In this document: positions 8,319 through 12,948 of the stretch, piece after piece | Layout: each line of letters begins with the position of its first letter | Position numbering within the stretch: position 1 is the first letter of the stretch | NCBI GenBank assembly: GCA_910585795.1 | Contig: CAJUFV010000199.1 | Span: 1-18,515 of the forward strand | Direction: 5' to 3' | DNA: 18,515 nt | Origin: an uncultured Clostridia bacterium | Lineage (GTDB): Bacteria; Bacillota; Clostridia; UBA1381 | Position numbers and translations under genes: made by a program | The notes under the pieces: model-generated | What the model saw: the letters and a program-made list of their open reading frames with translations, nothing else | Databases searched by the model: none | Told to the model about the DNA's origin: nothing

Positions 8319-8342
8319 AAAAAAGCACGCTTAGGCGTGCTT
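8319..8342 (-). terminator. Terminator of toxin unit 2 (late-operon direction)
   Basis: Stem 8323-8330 / 8335-8342 (AAGCACGC / GCGTGCTT), 4-nt loop, then six Ts on the minus strand. It overlaps the -35 box of the antisense-RNA promoter and lies just ahead of the G gene. Confidence 0.85.
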
Positions 8343-8369
8343 GACATATTTTTTATTCTATGATATAAT
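8341..8369 (+). promoter_or_regulatory. Promoter of antisense RNA 2
   Basis: TTGACA 8341-8346, 17-nt spacer ending TATGA, TATAAT 8364-8369: perfect consensus with an extended TG. Expected start near 8376. Confidence 0.85.
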
Positions 8370-8375
8370 TCAGAT

Positions 8376-8480
8376 ATAAGGAAGGATAACAAACAGTTAT
8401 CTCCGCAGAATTCTAACGATGTGTAGAATTATTTTCTACCCTTAACCGTCTATTTCGCAGGATAGACGGTTATTTTTTTA
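8376..8480 (+). ncRNA. Candidate antitoxin antisense RNA 2 (type I TA)
   Basis: Predicted RNA of about 105 nt. A 5' hairpin forms from GGATAAC and GTTATCT (about 8384-8403). It ends at the terminator stem 8444-8453 / 8462-8471 (AACCGTCTAT / ATAGACGGTT), 8-nt loop, then ATTTTTTT. The terminator covers the toxin-2 stop codon (8470-8472), giving a short overlap with the ORF and full complementarity to the mRNA 3' region. Sequence differs from units 1 and 3; structure is the same. Confidence 0.75.
8444..8479 (+). terminator. Intrinsic terminator of antisense RNA 2
   Basis: Ten-bp perfect stem with T7 at 8473-8479. Those same Ts encode the lysines at the end of toxin 2 on the opposite strand. Confidence 0.85.
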
Positions 8481-8532
8481 TCCCTACAACAAGCAACAAA
8501 ACAATAATTAAAATTAAAGTCTGTTCGCCCAT
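8470..8532 (-). CDS. Candidate type I toxin 2, 20-aa hydrophobic peptide
   Basis: The whole peptide is MGEQTLILIIVLLLVVGIKK: a polar start, thirteen aliphatic residues, and a K-K end. It is the shortest of the three and at the lower limit for a membrane-spanning toxin. Ribosome binding site AAAGGGG is 7 nt before the ATG. The segment CTATTC just upstream can pair with GGGTAG (8537-8542 with 8549-8554), including G-U pairs, and would hide the site. Promoter, leader, antisense RNA and terminator match units 1 and 3. The unit lies between major tail protein and G. A chance ORF is unlikely given three parallel loci. Toxicity is inferred. Confidence 0.7.
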   Translation of the reverse strand: MGEQTLILIIVLLLVVGIKK

Positions 8533-8610
8533 TTTACTACCCCTTTCAGAATAGCAGAGATGACCGCCCCGCGTCTGCCGTTTCAAACGCTGTTATCCTA
8601 TTTATATCCG

Positions 8611-8624
8611 AGGTCATATGACCT
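8611..8624. promoter_or_regulatory. 14-bp perfect palindrome at the toxin-2 transcription start
   Basis: AGGTCATATGACCT sits just downstream of the -10 box (8632-8637), where transcription of the toxin mRNA should start. It could act as a 5' stabilising hairpin (AGGUC-AUAU-GACCU) or as an operator. Confidence 0.55.
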
Positions 8625-8631
8625 GTTTACT

Positions 8632-8660
8632 ATTTTATAACAAATGTAAAAATTTGTCAA
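8632..8660 (-). promoter_or_regulatory. Promoter of toxin 2
   Basis: TTGACA at 8655-8660 and TAAAAT at 8632-8637, spacer 17. It lies within 15 nt after the major tail protein stop codon. An alternative -10, TATAAA, lies 2 nt upstream with spacer 15. Confidence 0.65.
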
Positions 8661-8672
8661 ATTACATTTTCT

Positions 8673-9290
8673 TTACACTGTCGGTTCTGCCTCTTCACCC
8701 GGATAATAATTCATATCTGTGAACCACTTTTCCTCTAAAGCTTCCTTTGTAACTCCTTCAGGTAAATCTGTCTCATCAAAGTACGCATAATAATTATTAT
8801 CAAAATCACGCTGTACCGCTGTATATGTAGCCTTTGCAGTCTGCTTGTCTATAGAACCGCTTGACGGCTTTGTCTTACCCCCGACATTGGACGCAAAGCT
8901 ATATGACCCTTTATAGTATCTGACATAACGATAAGTGCCGTCAGACTTTAATATTCTCCACGCAACGCCAAAGTAAACAGTCTTAATATCATTGCTGACT
9001 TCAACAAGATTATTCTTGCGCTCCAGTCCGCGCCACATCGCGTCAACCTCAGGCGGTATATCCGCGTTTGTAATATCATGTCCCATTTTTTCGATATATG
9101 TACTTGTTTCATACGCGCCGTTATCAGCGTCAAACGTGTCAGAGCTGCCGCTGTCTGTAGGCGTAATTTCAACTGTGCCTTTTAAATGATACGGCGTTTT
9201 ATACACTGTACCCTCTGCCGTATCTGTGTCTACCGCAAAAAATGTGTAATGGTCTACACCTATTGTTGGTAATGGTTTCTTTTTATCCAT
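8673..9290 (-). CDS. Major tail tube protein (phi13 family)
   Basis: 205 aa. Polymerises into the tail tube. The N-terminus (KKPLPTIGVDHYTFFAVDTD) and the following LKGTVEITPTDSGSSDTFDADNGAYE region match the phi13-type major tail proteins of Gram-positive siphophages; length is normal. Ribosome binding site GGAGG precedes the ATG at 9290 and overlaps the stop of the upstream gene, showing tight coupling. It is followed not by G directly, as is usual, but by a TA-like unit. Confidence 0.88.
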   Translation of the reverse strand: MDKKKPLPTIGVDHYTFFAVDTDTAEGTVYKTPYHLKGTVEITPTDSGSSDTFDADNGAYETSTYIEKMGHDITNADIPPEVDAMWRGLERKNNLVEVSNDIKTVYFGVAWRILKSDGTYRYVRYYKGSYSFASNVGGKTKPSSGSIDKQTAKATYTAVQRDFDNNYYAYFDETDLPEGVTKEALEEKWFTDMNYYPGEEAEPTV

Positions 9291-9294
9291 TAGT

Positions 9295-9642
9295 TTATTC
9301 CTCCTGTAAAATAAAATATTTTGTAAACCGCATTGTTTTATGATAAATGCCGTTCTGTTTTCCCAAATCCCTTGAAAATTCTCTGTGCCAGTCCTCAGCA
9401 GTCATAAGCTCATTAACCTGTACACTGATTTCTCCGCATTGTGACGGTTTATCAGTCCATATATCAACAACTGCGCATCCCGACTGTATATCCTCTTCAT
9501 TATCAGAAGTAAAGTCAGGACATTCAGTTAAATTATAGAAGCTGACAACGGGCAAATCATTAAATTCCTCGGGATAATAATATGTGATTTTGCATTGAAG
9601 CGCGGAAAGCGTCTTTTCCGCTTCCGCATTTACATCAATCAT
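9295..9642 (-). CDS. Probable tail terminator / neck protein
   Basis: 115 aa, beginning MIDVNAEAEKTLSALQCKITYYYPEEF. Located between the gp10-like and major tail genes, where head-tail joining proteins that cap the tail tube (SPP1 gp17 / lambda U type) are encoded. Size fits. The central CAVVDIWTDKPSQCGEISVQVNELM stretch resembles the strand-helix core of such proteins, but the family is not certain. Its ATG overlaps the upstream stop by 4 nt. Confidence 0.65.
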   Translation of the reverse strand: MIDVNAEAEKTLSALQCKITYYYPEEFNDLPVVSFYNLTECPDFTSDNEEDIQSGCAVVDIWTDKPSQCGEISVQVNELMTAEDWHREFSRDLGKQNGIYHKTMRFTKYFILQEE

Positions 9643-10064
9643 TTCATCACCGCCTGTCGTATAATTCGTTTGATTTCCGCACTATTATTTTTCAACGCAG
9701 GAACAAGGAAGGGCCGTGGTTTTTGTCCTGATGTAGTATAAAATTGTCCGCCGCTGTAATATGTCCACTGCTTTTTTGTAGTATGCGCAACGGACTTACT
9801 GCCCTTGCTTCCGGTTCCAAACTCAACGTAAGCGCCATAATCAACTGTTGGTCCTATGACTGCGCTGTTGCCTTCTACAGTGCTTTCTATACTCCCCATT
9901 AAACGACCTGTATCAACTATGTCCTGACTTGCGCAATTCAAAACCGCCGCCTTTCTGACTATCTGACCGGCTTCATCAAGCGCGGCCTGTAACCCGCCTG
10001 TCAGATTTTCGCTGATTTTACCCAGCTTATCCATAACGTCACTTGTATCAAAATGTATATTCAT
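9639..10064 (-). CDS. HK97-gp10-like head-tail joining protein (copy b)
   Basis: 141 aa. Has the family hallmark GAYVEFGTGS (about residues 77-86) and the C-terminal RPFLVPAL motif. Acts at the connector between head and tail. A 30-residue insertion (KSVAHTTKKQWTYYSGGQFYTT region) separates the two motifs compared with copy a at 14522-14884. The ribosome binding site GAGGTGACAGA leads the ATG at 10064. It is coupled to the adaptor gene (stop at 10069-10071) and overlaps the next gene by 4 nt. Confidence 0.88.
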   Translation of the reverse strand: MNIHFDTSDVMDKLGKISENLTGGLQAALDEAGQIVRKAAVLNCASQDIVDTGRLMGSIESTVEGNSAVIGPTVDYGAYVEFGTGSKGSKSVAHTTKKQWTYYSGGQFYTTSGQKPRPFLVPALKNNSAEIKRIIRQAVMK

Positions 10065-10068
10065 TCTG

Positions 10069-10338
10069 TCACCTCACAAGCTGTAATATTGCTGCCGAGC
10101 CGCTGTCCCAGTTCTCGGCATATATTATTTTATACCGCTTACCGGCTATTTCAACATAGTTACCCTCAGTTACATATTCGTTACAATCGCAGAACATGCG
10201 CTTTTGACATTCTACTTCCAATCCGTAATTCTTCGAGGCAAGTCCGCCGTTATACGGCTGCACATCCGCCTTAAATGAGCATAGCTCCCTGACTGTCTGT
10301 GTCTTGGTATACACGCCTGTTTCTGTGATTTCAAACAT
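10069..10338 (-). CDS. Head closure / head-tail adaptor protein
   Basis: 89 aa with the start placed at the ATG at 10338 (MFEITETGVYTKTQTV), which has AGGAG 7 nt upstream. The same frame stays open up to 10491, but that part overlaps the connector gene and lacks a good ribosome binding site. The C-terminal half (NYVEIAGKRYKIIYAENWDS) has the 'G-x-x-Y-x-I' strand typical of SPP1 gp16-type adaptors. It fits the usual order of connector, adaptor, gp10-like, tail terminator. The family call is moderate; a role in head-tail joining is likely from context. Confidence 0.72.
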   Translation of the reverse strand: MFEITETGVYTKTQTVRELCSFKADVQPYNGGLASKNYGLEVECQKRMFCDCNEYVTEGNYVEIAGKRYKIIYAENWDSGSAAILQLVR

Positions 10339-10363
10339 CTTAAGCTCCTGTGTGTAAAATCTC

Positions 10364-10741
10364 TTAAATGGATTGCCTAACATCAGATGGCACACGTCCT
10401 TTCCTGCGTATAAACGGCCTGAGCCTGTCATAATACGAGGATAAAAAATTACCGTTGGGATTAGTCTCCGCATATGATACGCTTCTTTCACCCTCGGAAA
10501 TGCTTTTTACCACCTCCGGCGCTCCGATTTGACCATATCCTTTAGCGCGGTACATATCCGCTGCAATCATCGGAATAAGGCTTTCAAGCTGACGCGGTAA
10601 TACTTCTATTCGGCAATAGCCGAGTATCATATCAACAGTGTCCTCAATTAAAAATGAGAGTAAACTATCCTGTTCACTCTCATTTATCCCCAGCAGCATT
10701 TTCAGCCGTTCTAACGCTTCATCAAGCTTTTCCTGCTCCAT
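10364..10741 (-). CDS. Head-tail connector protein (gp6-like / SPP1 gp15-type)
   Basis: 125 aa, mostly helical: MEQEKLDEALERLKMLLGIN, then DSLLSFLIEDTVDMILGYCR and a VLPRQLESLIPMIAADMYR helix, ending with a YDRLRPFIRRKGRV tail. These are the marks of the DNA-packaging/connector gp6-like family that binds under the portal. The first codons overlap the end of the 45-aa gene by 20 nt. A GGGCGG-type ribosome binding site precedes the ATG. Confidence 0.85.
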   Translation of the reverse strand: MEQEKLDEALERLKMLLGINESEQDSLLSFLIEDTVDMILGYCRIEVLPRQLESLIPMIAADMYRAKGYGQIGAPEVVKSISEGERSVSYAETNPNGNFLSSYYDRLRPFIRRKGRVPSDVRQSI

Positions 10742-10859
10742 TTTTACCGCCCTTCTTAACCGGTGTTTGCATGACCTCCGTATAGCCTGATGATAAATAC
10801 GCCCTTATCTGCGTTTCATCTGTCAGCATAATTGTATCAGTACCATTTGTCAGCTTCAT
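10722..10859 (-). CDS. Small 45-aa structural-region protein of unknown function
   Basis: MKLTNGTDTIMLTDETQIRA starts a 45-aa protein ending PVKKGGKNGAGKA. It has AGGAG 9 nt before the ATG, overlaps the capsid stop by one base (TAATG), and overlaps the connector gene by 20 nt, so it is coupled on both sides. Many Clostridia phages have a similar small gene between capsid and connector, with an N-terminal strand block and the 'RAYLSSGYTEV' element. Function is unknown. Confidence 0.8.
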   Translation of the reverse strand: MKLTNGTDTIMLTDETQIRAYLSSGYTEVMQTPVKKGGKNGAGKA

Positions 10860-11686
10860 TATTCACCAGCTCCTGACTTATGCACATAAATAGCCTTTTT
10901 CTTGTTATCAAGCACAAACGCGTCATGATATACACGCCCCTCAACAAGCCAGCCGTTAATTCCCGGCGGATTATCATGTATTTTATACTCCGACAGCTTC
11001 ACCGGAGCTGTTGTCGCAATTTTATTTGTTACAAAAAACTCAACTCCTGCCGGAAGATATGATTTTGGCAGCACAATAACCGGAATACCGTCAATTGTAC
11101 CCACCTGTCCTTTAAGCGTGATATTCTGCGCAAGGTCTCCCTGCTTTATAAACGCTTCGTCTAGCTTTATCAGCTTATAAAACGCGCTTGACACATAAGC
11201 TACCGCTCCAGATGTCGGTACATTATTATCCATAAGCGTAGTTGTTCCATCGAGGAACACGTCATAAGCGTTTGTTTTTGTAATCGCTCCTGTAGCTGTA
11301 GTACCCGCGTTAGCGCAAATTTTCGCGAAACGGTACTTGTCAAGCTCCGGCACCACAACCTCACGAAGCTGTCTTTGAAGCGCCATTCCAGACGCATTTG
11401 ACATCTGCGTATCATTATAATTACCCCTGTCAATCGTAAAGGTAAAACTTCTGTCCTGCGACATGGTAAGCTCCTGCACACTATTCTCCAATTCCTCCGG
11501 CTCACCGTACCGGTTAGAACCTGACCTTGCGTAATCGTGCATTGCCGCTGTCGGCACACTGTAGACGTTTACCGTCTTTGTTCCGACAAAATCATAATCC
11601 TGATTGACCGCTCCCGCAGACATTGCTTCCTTTGAAAAACGCTCATCAATCTGAGCCGCGTATTTAGACGCAAAATTAATTGCCAT
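10859..11686 (-). CDS. Major capsid protein (HK97-fold)
   Basis: 275 aa. Forms the icosahedral shell. The N-terminal MAINFASKYAAQIDERFSKE is the typical opening of the Clostridia/Lactococcus family of small HK97-fold capsids that are assembled with a separate scaffold. Later landmarks are TFTIDRGNYNDTQ, LREVVVPELDKYRFAKI (spine-helix region) and IDGIPVIVLP near the C-terminus. No N-terminal delta domain or adjacent protease gene is seen, in line with a free scaffold protein. Ribosome binding site GGAGG precedes ATG 11686; the scaffold stop is 15 nt upstream. Confidence 0.9.
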   Translation of the reverse strand: MAINFASKYAAQIDERFSKEAMSAGAVNQDYDFVGTKTVNVYSVPTAAMHDYARSGSNRYGEPEELENSVQELTMSQDRSFTFTIDRGNYNDTQMSNASGMALQRQLREVVVPELDKYRFAKICANAGTTATGAITKTNAYDVFLDGTTTLMDNNVPTSGAVAYVSSAFYKLIKLDEAFIKQGDLAQNITLKGQVGTIDGIPVIVLPKSYLPAGVEFFVTNKIATTAPVKLSEYKIHDNPPGINGWLVEGRVYHDAFVLDNKKKAIYVHKSGAGE

Positions 11687-11701
11687 AATTAAAATTCCTC
11701 C

Positions 11702-12274
11702 TTATTTCCCAAATCCCGATAAAAACGGGTCTGTTTCTGTTTTTTCTCCTCCTATTTTCGGAGTTTTTCCTTTTGTAAGCTCTGCTACAACACTTTCACG
11801 GTATTCTGACAGCATGCCTTCAAGAGACTTAATATTATCCTCCATGCCGTCAGCTCCCATAGCCGTAAGCATCTTCGCAAACCCTACAGGATATTTCTTT
11901 TCAGCAAGAATTGTTGTCGCTTCAAATTCAAGCTTTTTACTCTCAAACTCAGCCCGTTCCCGCTCGAATTTTTTCTGTTCTTTTTCCTGCGCTGCCTTTT
12001 CACGTTCGGCAGCCGTCATTTTGCTTTCCTTTTCCCATTCCGCTCGCGCTTCCTTTAATTTTTCCTCAAAACTCGCCTGTGACTTAGCATTTGCGGTTTT
12101 TAACGCCTCGGTAACACGTCTGTCTGTTTCTGCCTGCAATTCCTCGGCTGTATATGTTTTTGTTTCCGCTTCACCTGCCGCATTGCTCTCCTGTCCCTGT
12201 ACGTTGCCGTTATCAGTTGCGGTATTTGCCCCTGAATTTTCAGCTCCGTCAGTTACATTTGTGTTTTCCTCCAT
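11702..12274 (-). CDS. Capsid scaffolding protein (DUF4355-type)
   Basis: 190 aa, acidic. A disordered N-terminus (NVTDGAENSGANTATDNGN) is followed by a long charged coiled coil (about residues 45-115, rich in E, K, R, A) and a short C-terminal KIGGEKTETDPFLSGFGK tail that would bind capsid. This is the organisation of DUF4355 scaffold proteins, which sit just before capsid genes. The ATG at 12274 has an excellent ribosome binding site (AAGGAGG, 7 nt). Upstream lies a terminator-like hairpin inside a 21-codon ORF (12287-12352), possibly attenuating expression. Confidence 0.88.
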   Translation of the reverse strand: MEENTNVTDGAENSGANTATDNGNVQGQESNAAGEAETKTYTAEELQAETDRRVTEALKTANAKSQASFEEKLKEARAEWEKESKMTAAEREKAAQEKEQKKFERERAEFESKKLEFEATTILAEKKYPVGFAKMLTAMGADGMEDNIKSLEGMLSEYRESVVAELTKGKTPKIGGEKTETDPFLSGFGK

Positions 12275-12286
12275 GTGAAAACCTCC

Positions 12287-12352
12287 TTAAAATTTTGTAT
12301 AAAAATAAGACGTATGACCCCACGTCTTAAAGGGAAATACCTGCGTCACCAT
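12287..12352 (-). CDS. Possible 21-aa leader peptide before scaffold
   Basis: Short ORF from ATG 12352 (MVTQVFPFKTWGHTSYFYTK plus a final F) whose TAA at 12287-12289 abuts the scaffold ribosome binding site GGAGG. An AGGGG lies 8 nt before the ATG, followed by AAAGGA directly at it. The ORF reads across a terminator-like hairpin. It may be a leader peptide in an attenuator, or may be chance; there is no family evidence. Confidence 0.3.
   Translation of the reverse strand: MVTQVFPFKTWGHTSYFYTKF
12301..12329 (-). terminator. Terminator-like hairpin upstream of scaffold
   Basis: Stem 12306-12313 / 12322-12329 (TAAGACGT / ACGTCTTA), 8-nt loop, followed on the minus strand by TTTTT. It stands between TA-like unit 3 and the scaffold gene, the second terminator in a row here. 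Confidence 0.65.
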
Positions 12353-12418
12353 TCCTTTCCCCTATGTATATTTTGTGCTCATTATCACACTATCACCGCC
12401 TTTCATTTTTATGTATAC

Positions 12419-12446
12419 AAAAAGCACGTGAATTTTCACGCGCTTT
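12419..12446 (-). terminator. Terminator of toxin unit 3 (late-operon direction)
   Basis: Stem 12421-12432 / 12435-12446 with one G-U pair, then five Ts on the minus strand. It overlaps the start of the antisense promoter region and would give a toxin mRNA of about 270 nt. Confidence 0.8.
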
Positions 12447-12447
12447 A

Positions 12448-12476
12448 TTGACAATATTTATTTTTTATGATAGAAT
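12448..12476 (+). promoter_or_regulatory. Promoter of antisense RNA 3
   Basis: TTGACA 12448-12453, spacer 17, TAGAAT 12471-12476 with an extended TG element (TGA before the -10). Expected start near 12483. Confidence 0.82.
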
Positions 12477-12482
12477 GTAGAT

Positions 12483-12574
12483 AAGAGGATAACTTAGGTT
12501 ATTCTGATACGTTAGGTATGTTCGTTAAACGAACAAGACCGTCTACTTTCCCAGAGTAGGCGGTCACTTTTTTA
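12483..12574 (+). ncRNA. Candidate antitoxin antisense RNA 3 (type I TA)
   Basis: Predicted RNA of about 92 nt with three hairpins: AGGATAAC / GTTATTCT near the 5' end (12486-12504), TGTTCG / CGAACA (12519-12524 / 12530-12535), and the terminator GACCGTCTAC / GTAGGCGGTC (12537-12546 / 12556-12565) followed by six Ts. The last hairpin overlaps the toxin-3 stop codon (12564-12566). A 13-codon ORF starting ATGTTCGTT has no ribosome binding site, so the RNA is most likely non-coding. Confidence 0.77.
12537..12573 (+). terminator. Intrinsic terminator of antisense RNA 3
   Basis: Ten-bp stem with one wobble pair, 9-nt loop, T6 at 12568-12573. Confidence 0.85.
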
Positions 12575-12632
12575 TGCTCTTGATGATTTCCAGAATAGTA
12601 AGTAATATTATAAATTCAAAAATTAATTCCAT
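12564..12632 (-). CDS. Candidate type I toxin 3, 22-aa hydrophobic peptide
   Basis: 22 codons: MELIFEFIILLTILEI then IKSIKK. Resembles toxin 1 (same ME-I start, same I-K-x-I-K-K end) with different codons. Ribosome binding site GGAGGTG is 6-7 nt before the ATG and lies in an 8-bp hairpin (TGACACCT 12636-12643 with AGGTGTCA 12656-12663), a clear case of a sequestered site. A consensus promoter lies upstream, and antisense RNA overlaps the stop. It lies in the 478-bp gap between the minor-head/64-aa gene pair and scaffold. The class is assigned by comparison with TxpA, Fst and holin-like toxins, all single-helix membrane peptides. Toxicity has not been shown. Confidence 0.78.
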   Translation of the reverse strand: MELIFEFIILLTILEIIKSIKK

Positions 12633-12635
12633 ACT

Positions 12636-12663
12636 TGACACCTCCATTCTATATAAGGTGTCA
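12636..12663 (-). promoter_or_regulatory. Hairpin sequestering the toxin-3 ribosome binding site
   Basis: Eight perfect base pairs, 12-nt loop. The 3' arm in the mRNA holds AGGTGTCA of the GGAGGTG site. Equivalent, weaker hairpins occur in unit 1 (2248-2253 / 2265-2270) and unit 2 (8537-8542 / 8549-8554). Confidence 0.75.
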
Positions 12664-12694
12664 GAATAACCGCTTACCCTCTTACCGTATCCAT

Positions 12695-12724
12695 ATTATA
12701 GCATATATTCCCGAATTATGTCAA
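12695..12724 (-). promoter_or_regulatory. Promoter of toxin 3
   Basis: TTGACA at 12719-12724 and TATAAT at 12695-12700, spacer 18. Starts immediately after the terminator at 12729-12757. Confidence 0.82.
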
Positions 12725-12728
12725 TATA

Positions 12729-12757
12729 TTAAAAGCACGGACGAACCGTGCTTTTAA
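12729..12757. terminator. Bidirectional-looking terminator after the 64-aa gene
   Basis: Twelve-bp stem TTAAAAGCACGG / CCGTGCTTTTAA with a 5-nt loop; T-runs on both strands are part of the stem. It overlaps the stop codon (12754-12756) of the 64-aa gene and would separate the packaging genes from TA unit 3. Confidence 0.8.
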
Positions 12758-12948
12758 TAATAGTGCCATTTACATTTTTTGCATATATTAATAAAGTCTT
12801 TTTTAACTTTATACCTTTCTGGTAATGACGTCAGTTTGATAAAACCGTCTACACAATCTCTATTTTCAATACAATCTATATCCTCTATAATTTCATCTAC
12901 CAGTGGACAAAATACTTCTGTGACTACTTCCCTCTCATCATATTCCAT
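12754..12948 (-). CDS. Small Cys-rich protein of unknown function
   Basis: 64 aa, acidic N-terminus (MEYDEREVVTEVFCPLVDEI), ending FINICKKCKWHYY. C14, C26, C32, C56, C59 and H62 could bind zinc. It overlaps the minor-head gene by 11 nt in another frame (ATGGAATATGA), so it is translationally coupled to that gene. Similar small C-x-x-C-x-x-H proteins are found in Clostridia mobile elements, with no known function. Because it directly follows a gene whose C-terminus looks nuclease-like, a protective (immunity) role is a possibility but nothing in the sequence proves it. Confidence 0.7.
   Translation of the reverse strand: MEYDEREVVTEVFCPLVDEIIEDIDCIENRDCVDGFIKLTSLPERYKVKKDFINICKKCKWHYY

Larger units (their letters stand above)
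8373..8608. repeat. Inverted repeats bounding TA-like unit 2
   Basis: Plus strand 8373-8391 reads GATATAAGGAAGGATAACA. The minus strand from 8608 to 8590 reads GATATAAATAGGATAACAG. Both RNAs thus share a GATATAA...AGGATAACA leader block close to the 5' end. Confidence 0.7.
12482..12684. repeat. Inverted repeats bounding TA-like unit 3
   Basis: Plus strand 12482-12511 begins TAAGAGGATAACTTAGG and continues TTATTCTGATACG. The minus strand from 12684 to 12657 begins TAAGAGGGTAAGCGG and continues TTATTCTGACACC. This is the clearest of the three pairs; the differences mostly preserve a leader hairpin in each RNA. Confidence 0.82.

Noticed and set aside
10339..10491. Upstream extension of the head-tail adaptor to 140 residues.
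   Set aside because: It overlaps the connector gene over most of its length and lacks a ribosome binding site; the ATG at 10338 has AGGAG at good spacing.
12362..12406. Tiny ORF MKGGDSVIMSTKYT between toxin 3 and scaffold.
   Set aside because: 14 codons with no ribosome binding site and no resemblance to the three toxins.
12519..12558. Small ORF on antisense RNA 3 starting ATGTTCGTT (13 codons), and an 8-codon one on antisense RNA 2.
   Set aside because: No ribosome binding sites, no counterpart in RNA 1; better explained as non-coding RNA with hairpins.
2086..12684. The bounding inverted repeats as terminal repeats of miniature transposable elements.
   Set aside because: The repeats lie inside the promoters rather than at the unit ends, differ between units, and show no target duplications; RNA pairing explains them better.
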